Assembly: GCA_017633615.1 (NCBI GenBank)
Contig: JAGBPB010000114.1
Coordinates: 1 to 64,000, forward strand
Source: Bacteroidaceae bacterium
GTDB lineage: Bacteria > Bacteroidota > Bacteroidia > Bacteroidales > Bacteroidaceae
DNA: 64,000 nucleotides
Direction of reading: 5' to 3'
The position numbers and the translations under genes were made by a program. Below, piece after piece: positions 62,510 through 64,000 of this stretch. Every line of letters begins with the position of its first letter. The first letter of the stretch is position 1. The notes beneath the pieces were generated by a model, which was not told the DNA's origin, did not search any database, and was given only the letters and a program-made list of their open reading frames with translations.

Positions 62510-62911
62510 TTAATTACCTTTTTTATTAATATAAGACACTACAACATCTTTTGCTGCCGAAATAACCCACTCTGTTATTTGATTAGCCCATGATGAGTTT
62601 TCGCTCTGCTCGCTTGTTGTTTGATTTCCGAGATCAATTAAACAGCCAGCTCCACCATCCTTGCATGTATTAATTGTTTGTCCCCATCTGGTTTTATTAA
62701 CACCATGTTTTACCAACAATTTATTATTTGAATGAAAAATGATGTAATCCTCTGTTTCTGTGTATTCGATTGTACCTCCTTCACCGGTACTGGAGAGAGC
62801 CTCGATATCATTTTCACTCAGAGCGTTGATATAAGATGATTTGTTAGCGTAAAAAGCTGCACCAACAGATAACATGGCTACTGAAGCCAGAACAATAAGT
62901 TTTTTTTTCAT
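62510..62911 (-). CDS. NVEALA-family secreted protein
   Basis: 133 residues. The N-terminus (KKKLIVLASVAMLSVGAAFYA) is a signal-like leader, followed by LSENDIEALSS, a variant of the LANVEALA motif that names the family. The mature region is short and polar with a Cys pair (NTCKDGGAGC) and a basic ending (VVSYINKKGN). NVEALA proteins are numerous in Bacteroidota and of unknown function; cleavage at or after the motif has been proposed. It is upstream of a propeller lipoprotein, a CxxC lipoprotein, a ligase-like protein and signal peptidase I. Confidence 0.75.
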   Translation of the reverse strand: MKKKLIVLASVAMLSVGAAFYANKSSYINALSENDIEALSSTGEGGTIEYTETEDYIIFHSNNKLLVKHGVNKTRWGQTINTCKDGGAGCLIDLGNQTTSEQSENSSWANQITEWVISAAKDVVVSYINKKGN

Positions 62912-62942
62912 AATTAAATTTTAAAAATTAAATAGTTAATAA

Positions 62943-63218
62943 TTAGTTGTTTAGATGGTATTTAGATATTATAACCTTTATACTTTTATCTTTATGGAAA
63001 ACAATAGAAAAGGAGTCTATTGAGGATGTTCTGCCGGTTTCTGAAACCTTAGAACATTCATTTGAGTAGGGATGAAGATCTTTGCTGTGTTCACGATTAA
63101 GATTAAACTTTTGACCTGAATTGGAAAAGGATGGCAACATGGTACTTAGCAAGGGTAGAGCTGTCTTTATCCCTTTTCTTTTCCAAACCTTATTATATTC
63201 TCTCTGTTTTTCAATCAT
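62943..63218 (-). CDS. Possible small protein upstream of the NVEALA gene
   Basis: 91 residues, basic and Ser-rich, no signal peptide and no recognised domain. The ATG at 63218 follows an A/T-rich leader as many Bacteroides starts do, and the gene lies 31 bp before the NVEALA gene on the same strand. It could instead be a decayed gene. Coding status is uncertain. Confidence 0.35.
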   Translation of the reverse strand: MIEKQREYNKVWKRKGIKTALPLLSTMLPSFSNSGQKFNLNREHSKDLHPYSNECSKVSETGRTSSIDSFSIVFHKDKSIKVIISKYHLNN

Positions 63219-63800
63219 TATTTAAAACAATTACATTTTACTTTTTTTCCAACCGTCCGATTCAGGACCTGCGCTAACTGAAGAGCGGTCCTGATCGGTA
63301 CGGATGGCCGAAACCTTGAAGATTTACTTATTCCTCATGGTACCGGATGTGTTTTCCATAGGAACCATCATTACACATGAAAGAAAGATTTTACCATAAT
63401 AACCAAACTAACTCTCATTTGAAGAAAAAGAAAAAACAAAACCCCGATCGGGCTGGTATAAGCCGGCCGACCAGGGACAATATTCCGAATTACGTCTATT
63501 ACTCCCACAGGAAAGAATTGCAAACAAGTTATCCATAAGGACCAAAATAATTAAATAACCAAGTATTAGTTTATCATTGCCCAACAAAAAAAGCCACACC
63601 TTAGAACGGTTTTCCGTATCTAAGCATGTGACCTCAAATTTTGTTTTGCGTGACAAATATATGGCATGGAATTTTTCTGTGCAACACTTTTATTGGTTTT
63701 TTTCAAAAAAATATCAATAAAGGCCTATTCGGCGGGTTCAAATTATAAAACTTAGTCCTTATCTTTGGGAAACAATAGAGAAAACGCTTACGTAAATAAT
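63219..63800. other. Intergenic region with structured elements
   Basis: About 580 bp between the NVEALA cluster and the next lipoprotein gene. An 8-bp perfect inverted repeat TCAGGACC/GGTCCTGA (63262-63269, 63287-63294) encloses a 17-nt loop with no T-tract, so it is not a simple terminator. A GC-rich hairpin GGCT-GGTATA-AGCC lies near 63450-63464. An open frame at 63408-63656 is not convincing. These elements may be leader structures of the cluster. Confidence 0.4.
63760..63767 (+). promoter_or_regulatory. -7 box of the DUF4369 lipoprotein gene
   Basis: TATCTTTG matches the -7 consensus, 33 bp before the start codon. No clear TTTG is found upstream at the right distance. Confidence 0.45.
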
Positions 63801-64000
63801 ATGAAGAAACTTCTATTTCTCCTGGCGATAACCGCCACCCTGACCTGCTGTTCAAACAAGAGCAACTACACTCTTAGCGGTACATTTGATGATTTTAACG
63901 GACAAACCGTCTGGCTGATAAGCTCCAATGAGCCTATTGACTCCGTGCAGACCTCTGACGGAAGTTTTATGTTTACAGGTAAAGCTTCTGTCCCGTCAAT
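63801..64000 (+). CDS. DUF4369-type lipoprotein, partial
   Basis: The first 66 codons, cut by the window edge. A lipoprotein signal (LLFLLAITATLTCCSN) is followed by YTLSGTFDDFNGQTVWLIS and IDSVQTSDGSFMFTGKA, the strand pattern of DUF4369, an N-terminal domain usually found in front of a thioredoxin/AhpC-TSA domain in Bacteroidota. Whether the thioredoxin domain follows cannot be seen. Confidence 0.75.
   Translation, partial: MKKLLFLLAITATLTCCSNKSNYTLSGTFDDFNGQTVWLISSNEPIDSVQTSDGSFMFTGKASVPS

Noticed and set aside
63408..63656. 82-codon frame on the minus strand
   Set aside because: AT-rich, no recognisable start context or domain, overlaps a GC-rich hairpin; coding status unsupported.

Overview
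The window is a chromosomal segment of a Bacteroidales bacterium (phylum Bacteroidota). The evidence is repeated Bacteroides-type promoters (-33 TTTG, -7 TAnnTTTG) in front of tRNAs and housekeeping genes, few Shine-Dalgarno sites, and family-specific genes: 6-bladed beta-propeller lipoproteins, an NVEALA-type secreted protein, FISUMP repeats, DUF4956/VTC and DUF6057. Most of it is moderately GC-balanced core genome; the last ~3 kb is clearly more AT-rich. Genus cannot be fixed from the sequence alone. No rRNA, CRISPR array, prophage or complete insertion sequence is visible.

Layout. 1-521: operator-like palindromes of a gene off the left edge, and a tRNA-Lys with its own promoter and terminator. 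522-4666 (-): a translationally coupled operon of a VTC polyphosphate-polymerase-like protein, a DUF4956 membrane protein, an outer-membrane barrel and a beta-helix lipoprotein. 4776-8901: core genes frr, rsgA, (tadA on -), yraN, birA, pyrH. 8902-17811 (-): a DUF4419 protein, a 1030-residue FISUMP/Ig-like surface protein, and an operon of DUF6057, a haem-c TolB-like lipoprotein and a radical SAM/SPASM enzyme. 17909-23963 (+): rsmI, hflX, class I fumarase, holB, PSP1 protein; three successive junctions carry the same GCCAAA-type repeat. 23960-24252: a 293-bp nested inverted-repeat element between convergent genes. 24253-31471 (-): purH followed by the rod-shape operon mreB-mreC-mreD-mrdA-rodA. 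31664-34101: DUF362 and a polyferredoxin. 34102-42551 (-): propeller lipoprotein, sugar symporter, then a BlaI-like regulator heading acetyltransferase-parE-coaD-S41 protease. 42701-48247: tRNA-Met, ribF, CPBP protease, and (-) topA-aroK-argB. 48372-54704 (-): SpmAB-like membrane protein, ybeY, a large TPR protein and an outer-membrane barrel. 54817-57955: carboxylesterase, acetyltransferase, an ORFan. 58395-63218 (-): an AT-rich cluster of NVEALA protein, propeller lipoprotein, CxxC lipoprotein, O-antigen-ligase-like protein and a signal peptidase I. 63801 to the end: start of a DUF4369 lipoprotein.

Best candidates for something undescribed: the NVEALA/propeller/thioredoxin-like/ligase-like/signal-peptidase cluster, which looks like a self-contained route for making and processing a secreted protein; the radical SAM/haem-lipoprotein/DUF6057 operon; the 293-bp nested-palindrome element; four GGGGAC-W-GTCCCC palindromes, one of which codes for the C-terminus of a surface protein; the hexameric repeat family at the rsmI-hflX-fumarase-holB junctions; and a divergent promoter region built as a palindrome of two complete promoters.
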